A stretch of 33,654 bases of DNA, from assembly GCA_945877905.1 (NCBI GenBank), contig CAMDUT010000008.1, positions 1 through 33,654 of the forward strand, in the 5' to 3' direction. How positions within the stretch are numbered: position 1 is the first letter of the stretch; every line of letters starts with the position of its first letter. A program made the position numbers and the translations under genes. Below are positions 33,244 to 33,654 of this stretch, in pieces. Under the pieces are notes generated by a model. The model searched no databases and was not told where the DNA came from. It was given only the letters and a program-made list of their open reading frames with translations. Origin of the DNA: Phycisphaera mikurensis NBRC 102666. GTDB taxonomy: Bacteria; Planctomycetota; Phycisphaerae; Phycisphaerales; SM1A02.

Positions 33244-33654
33244 TCACTGACCGTCAAGCAGGCGGCGGCCGAGGCGGCCGTCGAGCTCGGTGATGCCGTC
33301 GATCCGGTCGACGGTCTCCTGGACGTCGTACTCGACCCGGAGGAAGCGGAACGACTTCGGCGCGCCGGCGTCGTCCGTCTCCATGATCGCGTAGGACGCG
33401 CGCGGGTCGAGGTCGCGCGGCTGTCCCACGGAGCCCGGGTTCACCACGGCCTTCTGGCCCGCGCGGACGACGTAGGTCTCGTCGGGCAGGTCGCCGGGCT
33501 TGTAGAACTCGAGGTCATCGGTGAACACGCCCGGGACATGGGTGTGGCCCACGACGCACACCGACTCGACGAGGTTGAAGATGCTCTGCATCATCTTCGG
33601 GTCGTCGTAGGGGCTGTTCGGCGTGATGTACTCGTTGATCTGGCGGCGCGGCGA
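33244..33654 (-). CDS. Metallophosphoesterase (YfcE/calcineurin-like), 5' end truncated by window edge
   Basis: VCVVGHTHVPGVFT...VVNPGSVGQPRD; frame stays open to the window end (SPRRQINEYITPNSPYDDPKMMQ...). Confidence 0.85.
   Translation of the reverse strand, partial: SPRRQINEYITPNSPYDDPKMMQSIFNLVESVCVVGHTHVPGVFTDDLEFYKPGDLPDETYVVRAGQKAVVNPGSVGQPRDLDPRASYAIMETDDAGAPKSFRFLRVEYDVQETVDRIDGITELDGRLGRRLLDGQ

Noticed and set aside
29481-33293. 1270-aa plus-strand ORF and 29785-32757 minus-strand 990-aa ORF
   Set aside because: Shadow frames of mnmE and yidC; composition-driven.
1-33654. CRISPR arrays, transposases, integrases, prophage genes, rRNA/tRNA, known defence systems
   Set aside because: No regularly spaced repeats, no mobile-element or defence protein motifs, no tRNA/rRNA signatures seen by eye.

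Overview
High-GC window whose gene content suggests a planctomycete, probably Phycisphaerae-like (inferred from FPxTxATW...LVxGFF ECF-type sigma factors and dockerin-like DLGLLLxxWGPC protein tails; not tested by search). About 27 genes are supported. They include three paralogous divergent ECF-like sigma factors (one truncated at the left edge), and a tandem C-type-lectin protein and a beta-helix protein each encoded directly behind a sigma factor. There is an acyl-CoA dehydrogenase / Leu-type dehydrogenase / 2-oxoacid dehydrogenase E1a-E1b-E2 block, a UDP-sugar dehydrogenase, an MBL hydrolase, deoC, an enoyl-CoA hydratase, pcp, a lemA / OGT-like (SPINDLY) / M48-TerB operon, and a macro-domain-like protein. 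The rest is a GH29 fucosidase, an ABC ATPase, a DUF721/DciA-like protein, a thioesterase, mnmE, yidC and a phosphoesterase. The strongest unexplained signals are: (1) a repeated 'sigma factor - TM stretch - secreted surface protein' architecture in which the TM stretch is in frame, without a stop, with the secreted protein, which also has its own internal Shine-Dalgarno and signal peptide; (2) a recurring TAnnnT-N6-(A/G)TG arrangement at gene starts, suggesting leaderless transcription and correcting several start codons; (3) an 81-bp promoter plus 5'-coding repeat shared by two sigma genes; (4) perfect inverted repeats at sigma-gene promoters. No tRNA, rRNA, CRISPR or transposon was found.
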